In this document: positions 42,952 to 52,092 of the stretch, one piece after another
Numbering within the stretch: the first letter of the stretch is position 1
Layout: the number at the start of each line of letters is the position of its first letter
From: CAZLYX01 sp964563885
GTDB lineage: Bacteria; Pseudomonadota; Gammaproteobacteria; Burkholderiales; Neisseriaceae
Direction of reading: 5' to 3'
DNA length: 53,993 nt
Assembly (NCBI GenBank): GCA_964563885.1
Contig: CAZLYX010000008.1
Span: 1-53,993 of the forward strand
The notes under the pieces: generated by a model
Told to the model about the DNA's origin: nothing
Seen by the model: the letters and a program-made list of their open reading frames with translations, nothing else
Database searches by the model: none
Program-made: the position numbers and the translations under genes

Positions 42952-43816
42952 GGCGGTTGCCTATAGAGGCAGGGGCAGAGTGAGCTTGGTTTAATGTTTG
43001 TGGAATCACCAGAACATATTTACTACTGCGTAAACCAGCTAGCGGCACAATATCAGCTTGGTAGTAGGGCGAACCTTTTGTTTTATGAACACTACTGATT
43101 TTGGCAACGGGAATACCAGCGGGATAAACAGCATCTACACCTGAAGTAAGTAGCCAGTCATCATTCTTTAAATCTTCTGAAATAGGGAAGTAATTCATGA
43201 CCACAGCACCGCCGGCACCATGCAGTAAGCTGCGAACACCTGTGCGTGCCACCATCACCGGTATAATGTTTTTATCACTCGTCAGCAAAGTTACTTCTGC
43301 ACTTAAAGGATAAACTTGAGTTATTTGTCCAAGTAAACCGTATTGATCGATTACTGAATCGCCAGCATGTAAACGGCTGGCTTCGCCACGACTAATCAAC
43401 AACTTGTTGGCCAGCGGATCTTTACCGTTTGAGATAACTTCACTTAGTGTGCCAGTATTCAAACCTTGCTTAGACAGATAATTAATAATGCGAAGTTCAT
43501 CTAAGTCACGTTGTAAATTGATGCTTTGTTGGGCTAAGGTTTTTAAACGAATATTCTCGGCAACAAGATGACGATTATTGATTAATAATTTGGTTTGAGA
43601 TTGTGCTAACTCACGAGAATCTCGATAAAGACGAACGGGCTGATTGGCAAGCCATTGCAGAGGATAAAGCGCAGTGGCAGCGTAAGATTTGATTTGGCCA
43701 ACTACGGCATAGCGATTATCCAGTGCTAATAGGGCAATGGCTGCGGCAGATAACACCAGTAATTTACCAGCTGAGCTGGTGCGGCGTCGGGAAAATTTAA
43801 ATGAATGGCCAGACAT
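42944..43816 (-). CDS. mreC: Rod shape-determining protein MreC
   Basis: A 290-residue bitopic protein with a short basic cytoplasmic N-terminus (SFKFSRRR), one membrane helix (about residues 17-35), a periplasmic coiled coil, then two beta-barrel domains. The start at 43816 lies 4 bases after the mreB stop; an in-frame ATG at 43960 would lie deep inside mreB. It forms part of the elongasome with MreB and MreD. Confidence 0.94.
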   Translation of the reverse strand: MSGHSFKFSRRRTSSAGKLLVLSAAAIALLALDNRYAVVGQIKSYAATALYPLQWLANQPVRLYRDSRELAQSQTKLLINNRHLVAENIRLKTLAQQSINLQRDLDELRIINYLSKQGLNTGTLSEVISNGKDPLANKLLISRGEASRLHAGDSVIDQYGLLGQITQVYPLSAEVTLLTSDKNIIPVMVARTGVRSLLHGAGGAVVMNYFPISEDLKNDDWLLTSGVDAVYPAGIPVAKISSVHKTKGSPYYQADIVPLAGLRSSKYVLVIPQTLNQAHSAPASIGNRHE

Positions 43817-43820
43817 AGGT

Positions 43821-44852
43821 TTAGCGACGGGTGCCGACGAAAATGCTATCGACTCGGCCCACAAATTCCAAAGCCTTGCCCGCACCGATAACCACACAAG
43901 TGAGCGGGTCCTCAGCAATAATAACTGGCAAGCCAGTGGCATCAGATAACAAGCGATCAATATTGGCTAATAAAGCACCACCTCCCGTTAATACCATACC
44001 GCGTTCAGCAATATCAGCACCTAATTCTGGAGGAGTGCGTTCTAAAGCAGCTTTCACTGCTTCTACAATTTGACTAAGGGGCTCAGCCAGAGCTTGCTCG
44101 ATTTCGCTAGAATTAACACTAAAGGTTCGTGGTACACCCTCAGATAAGTTACGGCCTTTTACTTCAATGGTTTTGACTTCATTACCAGCATAAGCCTCAC
44201 CAATAGATATTTTAATTTCTTCAGCAGTGGTTTCACCAATGAGCATGCCATGATTGCGGCGAATATAGGTAATTATGGCCTCATCAAAAGCATCGCCACC
44301 CACGCGTACAGAATGTGAGTAAGCCATGCCACCCAATGCTATAACACCCACTTCGGTAGTGCCACCGCCAATATCCACCACCATCGAGCCAGTGGCCTTA
44401 TCTACTGGTAAACCTGCGCCAATTGCGGCGGCCATGGGTTCTTCTATTAGGTAAACATTAGAAGCGCCAGCAGCAAGTGCAGCGTCTTCAAGGGCAGCAC
44501 GTTCTACTTGAGTAGAGCTGCTGGGAACACACATCACAATGCGCGGTGAGGTGGCATTGATGCGTTTAATAAATTGTTTCAACATTCGTTCAGCAACGTT
44601 GAAATCAGCGATAACGCCATCTCTAAGTGGGCGCACAGTTTTAATGTTTTCAGGTGTGCGGCCAAGCATTTTTTTGGCTTCGCTGCCCGCTGCTATGAGC
44701 ATGGTTTTGCCTTGAGAGGCATCATTTTGTAAAGCCACTACCGAGGGCTCGTTTAGCACTATGCCTTTATTGCGGATATAAATCAGCGTATTGGCTGTAC
44801 CTAAATCTACGGCTAAGTCATTAGTGAAGTATTGCGACAAAGAGCGAAACAT
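43821..44852 (-). CDS. mreB: Rod shape-determining protein MreB
   Basis: A 343-residue bacterial actin. Phosphate-binding and connecting motifs are visible: DLGTANTLIY, the PSSSTQVERAALEDAA segment, VVDIGGGTTEVGVIALGG, and LTGGGALLANID. The N-terminal membrane-binding start MFRSLSQYF is present. First gene of the block mreB-mreC-mreD-PBP2-rodA, divergent from gatC. Confidence 0.98.
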   Translation of the reverse strand: MFRSLSQYFTNDLAVDLGTANTLIYIRNKGIVLNEPSVVALQNDASQGKTMLIAAGSEAKKMLGRTPENIKTVRPLRDGVIADFNVAERMLKQFIKRINATSPRIVMCVPSSSTQVERAALEDAALAAGASNVYLIEEPMAAAIGAGLPVDKATGSMVVDIGGGTTEVGVIALGGMAYSHSVRVGGDAFDEAIITYIRRNHGMLIGETTAEEIKISIGEAYAGNEVKTIEVKGRNLSEGVPRTFSVNSSEIEQALAEPLSQIVEAVKAALERTPPELGADIAERGMVLTGGGALLANIDRLLSDATGLPVIIAEDPLTCVVIGAGKALEFVGRVDSIFVGTRR

Positions 44853-45008
44853 TACGATAAATCCCTAAATATAACCATACAATAAATAAACTGCGCTGTG
44901 CGAGGTAGGCTTGAAAAGAGTGTCTTTAGCAGTTGCTAACTAAAAGACACTAGGGCGGTATTATATCTATTTTGCGTTAAACACCATGCTACGATAAGGG
45001 TTTTCAGT

Positions 45009-45014
45009 TATAAT
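45009..45014 (+). promoter_or_regulatory. Candidate -10 box for gatCAB in the mreB-gatC spacer
   Basis: A perfect TATAAT about 98 bases before gatC. No good -35 lies at the right distance, so this is tentative. ACCTTA (45066-45071) and TAAGGT (45075-45080) form a small inverted repeat closer to the gene. Confidence 0.35.
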
Positions 45015-45111
45015 TCGCCACTGAAAAGCTGATTTAATTTTGCACCCAGCTCAACGCGCAATGATACCTTAGCATAAGGTTGATTGCTAATTTTATTTAA
45101 GGATTCTTTAT

Positions 45112-45402
45112 ATGGCACTTACATTAGCCGATGTAGAAAAAATGGCACATTTATCTCGCTTGAGTTTAACTGAGCAAGAAAAGAACAAGGCCTTGAATGA
45201 GCTGAATGATATTTTTGCTTTAGTAGAAAAAATGCAAGCAGTAAATACCGATGGAATAGAACCTATGTCGCAGCCACATGAGCTGGCTTTGCGACTGCGT
45301 GAAGATGTGATAACTGAAACCGATCACGCCGCAGAATATCAAGTGATTGCGCCTGCTGTACAAGACCGTCTTTATATTGTGCCGCAAGTAATTGAAGAAT
45401 AA
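45112..45402 (+). CDS. gatC: Asp-tRNA(Asn)/Glu-tRNA(Gln) amidotransferase subunit C
   Basis: A 96-residue subunit that stabilises GatA in the GatCAB complex. It starts MALTLADVEKMAHLSRLSLTEQE and carries the VNTDGIEPMSQP loop, both typical. AAGGA lies upstream. gatA follows after a DUS-bearing spacer. Confidence 0.96.
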   Translation: MALTLADVEKMAHLSRLSLTEQEKNKALNELNDIFALVEKMQAVNTDGIEPMSQPHELALRLREDVITETDHAAEYQVIAPAVQDRLYIVPQVIEE

Positions 45403-45403
45403 G

Positions 45404-45443
45404 TTTCAGGTAGCCTTTAACCATATCATTTAGGCTACCTGAA
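45404..45443 (+). terminator. DUS inverted pair between gatC and gatA
   Basis: TTTCAGGTAGCCT and AGGCTACCTGAAA separated by about 15 nt. Since the subunits are needed in equal amounts, it is probably leaky. Confidence 0.5.
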
Positions 45444-45483
45444 AACATCATACCGTCTGAACGATAAATAAAGCAGATATTAC

Positions 45484-46932
45484 ATGACCCAATACACTTT
45501 AAAACAAGCCAGCGAGATGCTGAACAATAAACAAATCTCCGCAGTAGAGTTGGCGCAAGAATATTTAACCGCCATTGATGCCCGCAATCCTGCTATCAAT
45601 GGTTACACCACTTTAAATCCCGAATTAACCTTAGCTGCTGCACAAGCTGCGGATGCCCGCATTGCTGCTGGTAATGGGGGTGTATTAACGGGTGTGCCGA
45701 TTGCATTTAAAGACATATTTTGCCATCAAGGCTGGAAAAGCGCTTGTTCTAGCAAAATGCTGGATAATTTTATTTCACCCTATACCGCGACTGTTGTACA
45801 AAACCTACTAAATGAAGGCATGGTCACTTTAGGGCGCACCAATATGGATGAATTTGCCATGGGTTCGACCACTGAAACTTCGTTTCACGGCGTTACTCAT
45901 AATCCATGGAACTCAGAACATGTACCAGGTGGCTCTTCTGGTGGTTCTGCCGCTGTGATTGCTGCTCGTTTAGCACCCGTTGCACTGGGTTCAGATACTG
46001 GTGGTTCCATTCGCCAACCCGCTTCACATTGTGGCATTACTGGCTTAAAACCCACTTATGGCGTGGTGTCACGTTTTGGCATGGTGGCTTATGCTTCAAG
46101 CTTCGATCAAGCTGGGCCAATGGCACAAACTGCCGAAGATTGTGCTTTGTTGCTTAATGCAATGGCCAGCTTTGACGAGCGCGATTCCACCAGCTTAGAC
46201 CGCGTAAAAGAAGATTACAGCCGCGATTTAAATCGGCCATTAGCAGGGCTGAAAGTAGGCTTGGCTAAAGAATATTGTGGCAAGGGGATGGATGCAGATG
46301 TGCAACGTGCACTGCAAGTATCTATTGATCTATTAAAAGCCCAAGGCGCACAAATAGTTGATGTGACGCTGCCGCAAACCGAGCTGTCAATTCCTGCTTA
46401 TTACGTATTGGCTTCTGCCGAAGCAAGCACCAACTTATCGCGTTTTGATGGTGTGCGTTATGGTCACCGCGCTGCCCAGTTTAGCGATTTAGATGAAATG
46501 TACAGCAATACTCGCGCTGAGGGTTTTGGTAGCGAAGTGAAACGCCGTATTTTGATTGGCACTTATGTATTATCACACGGCTATTACGATGCATATTATC
46601 TAAAAGCACAAAAGCTACGCCGTTTAGTGGCCAATGATTTTCAGGTAGCCTTTAAGCAATGTGACATCATTTTGGCGCCAGTCGCTCCAACTGCGGCACC
46701 AAAGCTAGACAGTGATATTCACGACCCCATACAAATGTATTTATCTGATATTTATACCATTGCTGTAAACCTAGCTGGTTTGCCTGCCATGAGTTTGCCT
46801 GCAGGCTTTGCTGCTAACGGTTTGCCCATTGGCGTGCAGCTGATTGGCGACTATTTTGCTGAAGCAAAATTATTAAACGTGGCACATCAAATGCAGTTAA
46901 ACAGCGATGTACATCTTAAATCGCCGCTATAG
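45484..46932 (+). CDS. gatA: Asp-tRNA(Asn)/Glu-tRNA(Gln) amidotransferase subunit A
   Basis: A 482-residue amidase that frees ammonia from glutamine for GatB. The catalytic Lys lies in GVPIAFKDIF, and the Ser-cisSer-Lys triad includes PGGSSGGSAA and GSDTGGSIRQPAS. Length is normal. A complete DUS lies inside (46640-46651). A sugar dehydrogenase gene separates it from gatB. Confidence 0.98.
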   Translation: MTQYTLKQASEMLNNKQISAVELAQEYLTAIDARNPAINGYTTLNPELTLAAAQAADARIAAGNGGVLTGVPIAFKDIFCHQGWKSACSSKMLDNFISPYTATVVQNLLNEGMVTLGRTNMDEFAMGSTTETSFHGVTHNPWNSEHVPGGSSGGSAAVIAARLAPVALGSDTGGSIRQPASHCGITGLKPTYGVVSRFGMVAYASSFDQAGPMAQTAEDCALLLNAMASFDERDSTSLDRVKEDYSRDLNRPLAGLKVGLAKEYCGKGMDADVQRALQVSIDLLKAQGAQIVDVTLPQTELSIPAYYVLASAEASTNLSRFDGVRYGHRAAQFSDLDEMYSNTRAEGFGSEVKRRILIGTYVLSHGYYDAYYLKAQKLRRLVANDFQVAFKQCDIILAPVAPTAAPKLDSDIHDPIQMYLSDIYTIAVNLAGLPAMSLPAGFAANGLPIGVQLIGDYFAEAKLLNVAHQMQLNSDVHLKSPL

Positions 46933-46941
46933 CAAATTGTC

Positions 46942-46979
46942 TTTCAGGTAGCTTTTACCTTTAACAAGGCTACCTGAAA
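46942..46979 (+). terminator. DUS inverted pair after gatA
   Basis: TTTCAGGTAGC and GCTACCTGAAA flank an A/T-rich centre. It isolates gatA from the sugar dehydrogenase gene. Confidence 0.6.
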
Positions 46980-47034
46980 CATATTTTTGCTTTAGGCATT
47001 AAGTTGGGCGGTGTATTAAACAGGAGTAAAGGCG

Positions 47035-48255
47035 ATGAAAAACAAGTGTTTCAATCAGCACACTTCCGCGGTTTTATTAAGCGCCAGTTTATTGCTGTTC
47101 ACCAATGCTTGCGCCCAAGAAACAACAATCAGTGCGGTTGAAGCATCCGCTCCTGTTAATGCAAGTGATGCGGTTGCACAACATGCTCAGCCACAAAAAT
47201 CGGCAAAAAAATGGCAATGGAATACCATTGCCCAGGGTTTATCACATCCATGGAGCTTGGCTATTTTACCAGATGGTGATTTTTTGGTTACTGAACGCAG
47301 CGGCTCTTTACACCATATTGATGTCAACGGACGCAAGAGCAAACCCTTAACAGGCTTGCCAGCAATGGCTGTAGACGGGCAGGGTGGTTTACTCGATATC
47401 GCATTAGCAGCTGATTTTAAGCACAGCCGAAAACTGTTTTTCTGTTTTAGTGAGCCCTCAGCGCATGGGAGTAGCAACAGCACTGCGCTGGCTTCAGCCA
47501 ATTTGTCTACCGATATGAGACGCTTAGAAAACGTGAAAATCATGTTTAGCCAACAGCCTAAAGTAGACAGCAGCGCCCATTTTGGTTGTCGAATTGTGCT
47601 CAAAAATAAGCAATTATTTTTAACATTGGGTGATCGTTATAGCCGCATGCAAGATGCACAAACACTGAATAATCATTTAGGTAAAATTGTGCGCTTAAAT
47701 CAAGATGGCAGCGTACCAGCTGACAATCCATTTGTGGGTCAAACCAATAAGCTAGCTGAAATTTATAGTTATGGTCATCGCAATGTACAAGGTGCTGCTT
47801 TGGCGGCAGATGGCCAATTGTGGACGCATGAACACGGGCCGCAAGGTGGAGATGAGATTAATATCATTCAGGCTGCCGCCAATTATGGCTGGCCAGTTAT
47901 CACCTATGGCGAGCAATATGGTGGCGGCAAAATTGGTGCTGGCATCAGCGCACAAGAGGGTATGAAGCAGCCGTTATATTATTGGCAGCCTTCAATTGCA
48001 CCCTCAGGCATGATATTTGTAAGCAGTAATCGTTACGGCGATGATTGGAACGGCAATTTATTAGTAGGCTCCCTGAAATTTAGCTATTTAGCGCGAATCA
48101 CATTAGATAGCAAACAAAAAATAGTACGCGAAGACAAAATTAATGTAGGCGAGCGAGTGCGCGATGTACGTCAAGCGCCAGATGGTTTTATTTATGTGTT
48201 AACCGATAGCGCCAATGGCAAATTATTGCGCTTGCAGCCTTACTTGCAGCCTTAA
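47035..48255 (+). CDS. PQQ-dependent soluble aldose sugar dehydrogenase (YliI-like)
   Basis: A 406-residue exported six-bladed beta-propeller of the glucose/sorbosone dehydrogenase family. The signal region ends FTNACAQE, which could be cut after ACA or act as an unusual lipobox with cysteine 26. WSLAILPDGDFLVTERSG opens the propeller. The signature YSYGHRNVQG and THEHGPQGGDEIN region supplies PQQ and Ca2+ contacts, followed by NYGWPVITYG. It needs imported or made PQQ. AGGAG lies a few bases before the ATG. It sits between gatA and gatB, an unusual place for a metabolic gene. Confidence 0.9.
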   Translation: MKNKCFNQHTSAVLLSASLLLFTNACAQETTISAVEASAPVNASDAVAQHAQPQKSAKKWQWNTIAQGLSHPWSLAILPDGDFLVTERSGSLHHIDVNGRKSKPLTGLPAMAVDGQGGLLDIALAADFKHSRKLFFCFSEPSAHGSSNSTALASANLSTDMRRLENVKIMFSQQPKVDSSAHFGCRIVLKNKQLFLTLGDRYSRMQDAQTLNNHLGKIVRLNQDGSVPADNPFVGQTNKLAEIYSYGHRNVQGAALAADGQLWTHEHGPQGGDEINIIQAAANYGWPVITYGEQYGGGKIGAGISAQEGMKQPLYYWQPSIAPSGMIFVSSNRYGDDWNGNLLVGSLKFSYLARITLDSKQKIVREDKINVGERVRDVRQAPDGFIYVLTDSANGKLLRLQPYLQP

Positions 48256-48270
48256 TAGTATTAATATTTT

Positions 48271-48282
48271 TTCAGGTAGCCT
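48271..48282 (-). repeat. Single DUS before gatB
   Basis: TTCAGGTAGCCT, a lone uptake word 15 bases after the dehydrogenase stop and 40 before gatB, with no partner to form a hairpin. Confidence 0.8.
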
Positions 48283-48321
48283 CAATATTCAACATTATTC
48301 TGTGTAGAAGAAAGAAATTTT

Positions 48322-49761
48322 ATGACTTGGGAAACCGTAATCGGGCTAGAAGTCCACGTCCAATTAAACACCAAATCCAAACTGTTTAGCGGCGCATCAA
48401 CAGCATTTGGTGCAGAGCCAAACGCACATGCTAGCTTAGTAGAATGTGCTATGCCTGGCGTATTGCCAGTGATGAACCGTGAAGTGGTCAACAAAGCCAT
48501 TAAGCTGGGTTTTGCGCTGGACGCAAAAATTAATCAGAAAAACATCTTTGATCGCAAAAACTATTTTTATCCCGATTTGCCCAAAGGCTACCAAATTAGC
48601 CAGCTTGGATTGCCCATTATAGAATTTGGCAAACTCGAAATTGTGGTGGGCGATGAAGTGAAAATCATCAATGTTACCCGCGCGCACATCGAAGAAGATG
48701 CTGGCAAATCGGTTCACGAAGGTTTAAATCATGCTACGGGTATTGACTTAAACCGAGCAGGCACGCCTTTATTAGAAGTGGTATCTGAGCCAGAAATGCG
48801 ATCCGCAGTAGATGCTGTTGCTTATGCTAAAGCGCTGCACAGCTTGGTAACTTGGCTGGGTATTTGTAACGGCAACATGGCAGAAGGCTCGTTTCGGATT
48901 GATGCCAACGTATCCGTGCGCCCAGTTGGGCAAGAAGCACTTGGTACGCGCCGCGAAATCAAAAATTTAAACTCGTTTCGCTTTTTAGAACAAGCCATCA
49001 ATTATGAAATCAGCAATCAAATTGAGCTGATAGAAGATGGCGGCGAAGTGCTGCAAGCCACGATGTTGTTTAACCCAGACAGCGGCGAAACCAAAATAAT
49101 GCGCCTAAAAGAAGATGCGCACGATTACCGCTATTTCCCCGATCCCGATTTATTACCCATCATTATTTCTGATGAATGGATGACAAAAGTGCGTGGCGAC
49201 ATGCCCGTGTTGCCCAAAGAATTAGCCCAGAAATTTACCAATGAATATGGCTTATCTGATTACGACGCACGTTTACTCACTGCCAGTCGCGCTCAAGCAG
49301 AGTATTTTGAAACGGCAGCCGCCGACAGCCAGCAAGGAAAATTAGTCGCTAACTGGATGAATGGCGAATTGGCCGCAAATTTAAATAAAGCAGATTTAGA
49401 CTTAGCACAAAGCCCGATTCAAGCAGAACGTTTAGCAGGATTAGTCGCCAGAATTGCTGATAACACCTTAAGTAACAAATTAGCCAAGCAAGTATTTGAA
49501 GTCATGTGGACAGATATCAGCGCCAGCGCCGATAGCATTATTGAACAACAAGGCTTAAAACAAATCACTGATAGCGGCGCGATTGAAGCGATAATTGATG
49601 AAGTATTGGCCAACAACGCCAAATCAGTTGAAGAATACAAAGCGGGTAAAGAAAAAGCGCTTAATGCTTTAGTGGGCCAAGTAATGAAAGCCAGCAAAGG
49701 TAAAGCAAATCCAACCCAAGCACAAGAATTAATGAAAGCTAAACTTGATGCGCTTAAATAA
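48322..49761 (+). CDS. gatB: Asp-tRNA(Asn)/Glu-tRNA(Gln) amidotransferase subunit B
   Basis: A 479-residue kinase-amidotransferase subunit. It starts with WETVIGLEVHVQLNTKSKLFSG. The metal- and ammonia-channel regions EEDAGKSVHEG, FRIDANVSVRP and DYRYFPDPDLLP are typical, and a C-terminal YqeY/tail domain for tRNA contact is present. The length is normal. It has its own spacer and RBS (AGAAGAAAG) after the dehydrogenase gene. Confidence 0.98.
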   Translation: MTWETVIGLEVHVQLNTKSKLFSGASTAFGAEPNAHASLVECAMPGVLPVMNREVVNKAIKLGFALDAKINQKNIFDRKNYFYPDLPKGYQISQLGLPIIEFGKLEIVVGDEVKIINVTRAHIEEDAGKSVHEGLNHATGIDLNRAGTPLLEVVSEPEMRSAVDAVAYAKALHSLVTWLGICNGNMAEGSFRIDANVSVRPVGQEALGTRREIKNLNSFRFLEQAINYEISNQIELIEDGGEVLQATMLFNPDSGETKIMRLKEDAHDYRYFPDPDLLPIIISDEWMTKVRGDMPVLPKELAQKFTNEYGLSDYDARLLTASRAQAEYFETAAADSQQGKLVANWMNGELAANLNKADLDLAQSPIQAERLAGLVARIADNTLSNKLAKQVFEVMWTDISASADSIIEQQGLKQITDSGAIEAIIDEVLANNAKSVEEYKAGKEKALNALVGQVMKASKGKANPTQAQELMKAKLDALK

Positions 49762-49978
49762 ACAGCTTTGCATTAAATAATAAAGTATTTAAACAATGCC
49801 CACTAATTAATTCAGCAGTGGGCATAGTTCTGTTTAGCCGATTATTTTTTACAAAAATGAGTTTTAATAAATCAAGATAAAAATAATATTAATGCTCAGT
49901 AAAAATCATTACATGGAGAAAATGATTGGTGCTCAAGATTATCTAACACTTGTAATAACGGCATTTTAGAATATATAC

Positions 49979-50012
49979 AAAAGGCTACCTGAAACGTTTC
50001 AGCTAGCCTTTT
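49979..50012. terminator. Bidirectional hairpin from a slightly mutated DUS pair
   Basis: AAAAGGCTACCTGAAA and TTTCAGCTAGCCTTTT, with one arm carrying AGCTAGCC instead of AGGTAGCC. It serves convergent gatB and recN. The 215 bp before it have no gene. Confidence 0.75.
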
Positions 50013-50038
50013 ATTAAGTTTATGTTTAATTATTGTTG

Positions 50039-51409
50039 CTATTGTGCGGCCAATTGTAGCAGTTCGGCAGCGTGGCTACGGGTGGTGTCGGTGATTTTTT
50101 CGCCGCCCAACATGCGGGCGATTTCTTCGATGCGGTGCTTGGCTTCGAGTACTTGAATTTCACTAACGGTTTGCTCGCCCTCGCTGTGTTTTTTCACTTG
50201 CCAATGGTTTTCACCGCAAGCGGCTACTTGGGGCAAATGAGTAACGGCCAACACTTGATGCTGTTTGCCCAGCGCCCGCAGCGCACGCCCCACCATTTCT
50301 GCTACGCCACCGCCGATGCCCGTATCTACTTCGTCAAAAATCAAGGTTGGTACGTGTGTGTATTGACTGGTAACCACTTGTAATGACAAGCTTATGCGCG
50401 CTAATTCGCCACCAGAAGCCACTTTGTTTAGTGGCCGAAGTGGGCTGCCTTTGTTGGCGGCAACTTGATATTGGATTTGCTCTAAGCCATATGCTGTAGG
50501 TGTTGAGGGTAATAATTCAATGTGAAATTGCGCACCTTTCATGGCCAAATCTTGCATGTGCAGGCTGGTTTCTTGGCTCAGTTTCTTGGCTGCTTGTTGG
50601 CGCAATGCTGATAATGTTTGTGCGGCTTCCATATAAACCGCTTTGGTTTCAATAACCGCTTGTTCTAAAGCTTCAACATCGGCAGCAGCTTGTAAATCAC
50701 GTAAACCAGCTTCTATTTCTGCGCGCTTTTCAGGTAATGTTTCTGGCTCCACGCGATATTTTCTCGCCATGCTCATCAAGGCTTGCATGCGTTCTTCTTG
50801 TGCTATTAATTCGTTGGGGTTGAGCTCAGTATTGGTGGCAACAGCGCGCATATTAGCAACAACTTCGCTTAACTCGGCCTCAATGCTGGCGAGCATATCC
50901 AGACTTTCTGCAAAACGAGGCTCGATGGCACGCAAGCTTTCAAGGTTTTTTTGGCAGCGATACAGCTGGCTTTTTAGGCCATCGTCGCCGTCTATATATT
51001 CAGAAGTGGTTTCGGCAGCTTGCAGCAATTCAGCAGCATGGGCTAGGTTGTCATGGCTTTGGCTGAGGTTTTCCCACTCGCCTGTGTGTAGATTAAGTTG
51101 GTTTAGCTCGTTGAATTGCCATTCTAAACGTTCGCGCTCAATGGCAATGGTTTCAGCTTGATTTTGAGCGTCATCGAGCGTCTGTTTGGCAGCTTGCCAA
51201 CTGTGATAATGTTGTTTAACGCTGTCTACCAGCACAAGGCTACCTGAAAAAGCATCCAGCAGCTGGCGTTGCGCGCTTTCTTTATTGAGCGAGTGGTGTG
51301 CATTTTGGCCATGAATATCAATCAGTTGTTCGCCGATTTGTTTGAGCAGCACCAGTGTGGCGGCTTGATTATTGATAAAGCTGCGGCTTTTGCCTTTGGC
51401 ATCAATAAT
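50039..51409 (-). CDS. recN: DNA repair protein RecN, N-terminus lost in an assembly gap
   Basis: The minus-strand frame is open right up to the gap, so about 457 residues are visible. The usual length is about 555, so roughly 100-120 N-terminal residues with the Walker A motif are hidden. Seen are the N-terminal-half marker EQLIDIHGQNAHHSL, a long coiled coil, then LNKVASGGELARISLSLQ (signature), LIFDEVDTGIGG (Walker B) and AVTHLPQVAA. It is an SMC-like protein for double-strand break repair. A DUS lies inside (51237-51248). Confidence 0.93.
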   Translation of the reverse strand: MIDAKGKSRSFINNQAATLVLLKQIGEQLIDIHGQNAHHSLNKESAQRQLLDAFSGSLVLVDSVKQHYHSWQAAKQTLDDAQNQAETIAIERERLEWQFNELNQLNLHTGEWENLSQSHDNLAHAAELLQAAETTSEYIDGDDGLKSQLYRCQKNLESLRAIEPRFAESLDMLASIEAELSEVVANMRAVATNTELNPNELIAQEERMQALMSMARKYRVEPETLPEKRAEIEAGLRDLQAAADVEALEQAVIETKAVYMEAAQTLSALRQQAAKKLSQETSLHMQDLAMKGAQFHIELLPSTPTAYGLEQIQYQVAANKGSPLRPLNKVASGGELARISLSLQVVTSQYTHVPTLIFDEVDTGIGGGVAEMVGRALRALGKQHQVLAVTHLPQVAACGENHWQVKKHSEGEQTVSEIQVLEAKHRIEEIARMLGGEKITDTTRSHAAELLQLAAQ

Positions 51410-51509
51410 NNNNNNNNNNNNNNNNNNNNNNNNNNNNNNNNNNNNNNNNNNNNNNNNNNNNNNNNNNNNNNNNNNNNNNNNNNNNNNNNNNNNNNNNNNN
51501 NNNNNNNNN
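51410..51509. other. Assembly gap (100 N) between recN and nadK
   Basis: It hides the RecN N-terminus (about 330 bp), an intergenic part and the C-terminal half of NadK (about 450 bp), so the true size is probably 800-900 bp. Confidence 0.95.
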
Positions 51510-51893
51510 GTATTTACCTGTAAACATGCCGCGTAAACCTTCTATCATGCCTTCGCGCGGTACTTGCGTTAGAAACCCTAAATGGCCTTGATTGATGCCA
51601 ATCATGGGCACGCGATAGGGCGCTAGCTTGCGCGCGATGGACAAAAATGTGCCATCTCCACCAAGTACGATCACCAAATCACAGGTTTTGCCCAGCAGAT
51701 TCTTATTGATAAGCTGACAATGCTGTAAGTCGTCAGGGTCGACAGTACCATCTTCTACGCTGGCTTCGTCTAGATAAATGTCCAAGCCTTGTTTAACCAA
51801 AAACACCACTAAAGTGTGCAAGGTATCTCGAATATTAGGCGTTTGCGGGCGCGTAACGATTCCGATGTTTTTAAATTGGCTCTTCATTTTCAT
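51510..51893 (-). CDS. nadK: NAD kinase, C-terminal half lost in an assembly gap
   Basis: 128 visible residues of an enzyme usually near 295. The family core GGDGTFL is in LVIVLGGDGTFLSIAR, and the following GINQGHLGFL is the second diagnostic segment. The start at 51893 (MKMKSQFKNIGIV) is chosen because it aligns with the start of the family; an in-frame ATG at 51920 would add nine unconserved residues. The nadK-recN order matches that in E. coli and relatives. Confidence 0.92.
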
Positions 51894-52092
51894 AAGCGCA
51901 GCTTTGTGAACGTTATTCAATAGATGATTATAGCCTTAATTGCAGGTAGCCTAAAGGGTGTTGCACTTGAGCGGCATGAATGCAGGTTAATCACCTTTTA
52001 TTGTGGCTGAAATTGATGCTTTTATCTTGTTTATTGGCATTTAAAAATAGAAAAGATTTTATTTTGAGGAGAATTTAAAGTTTATTCCAAAT

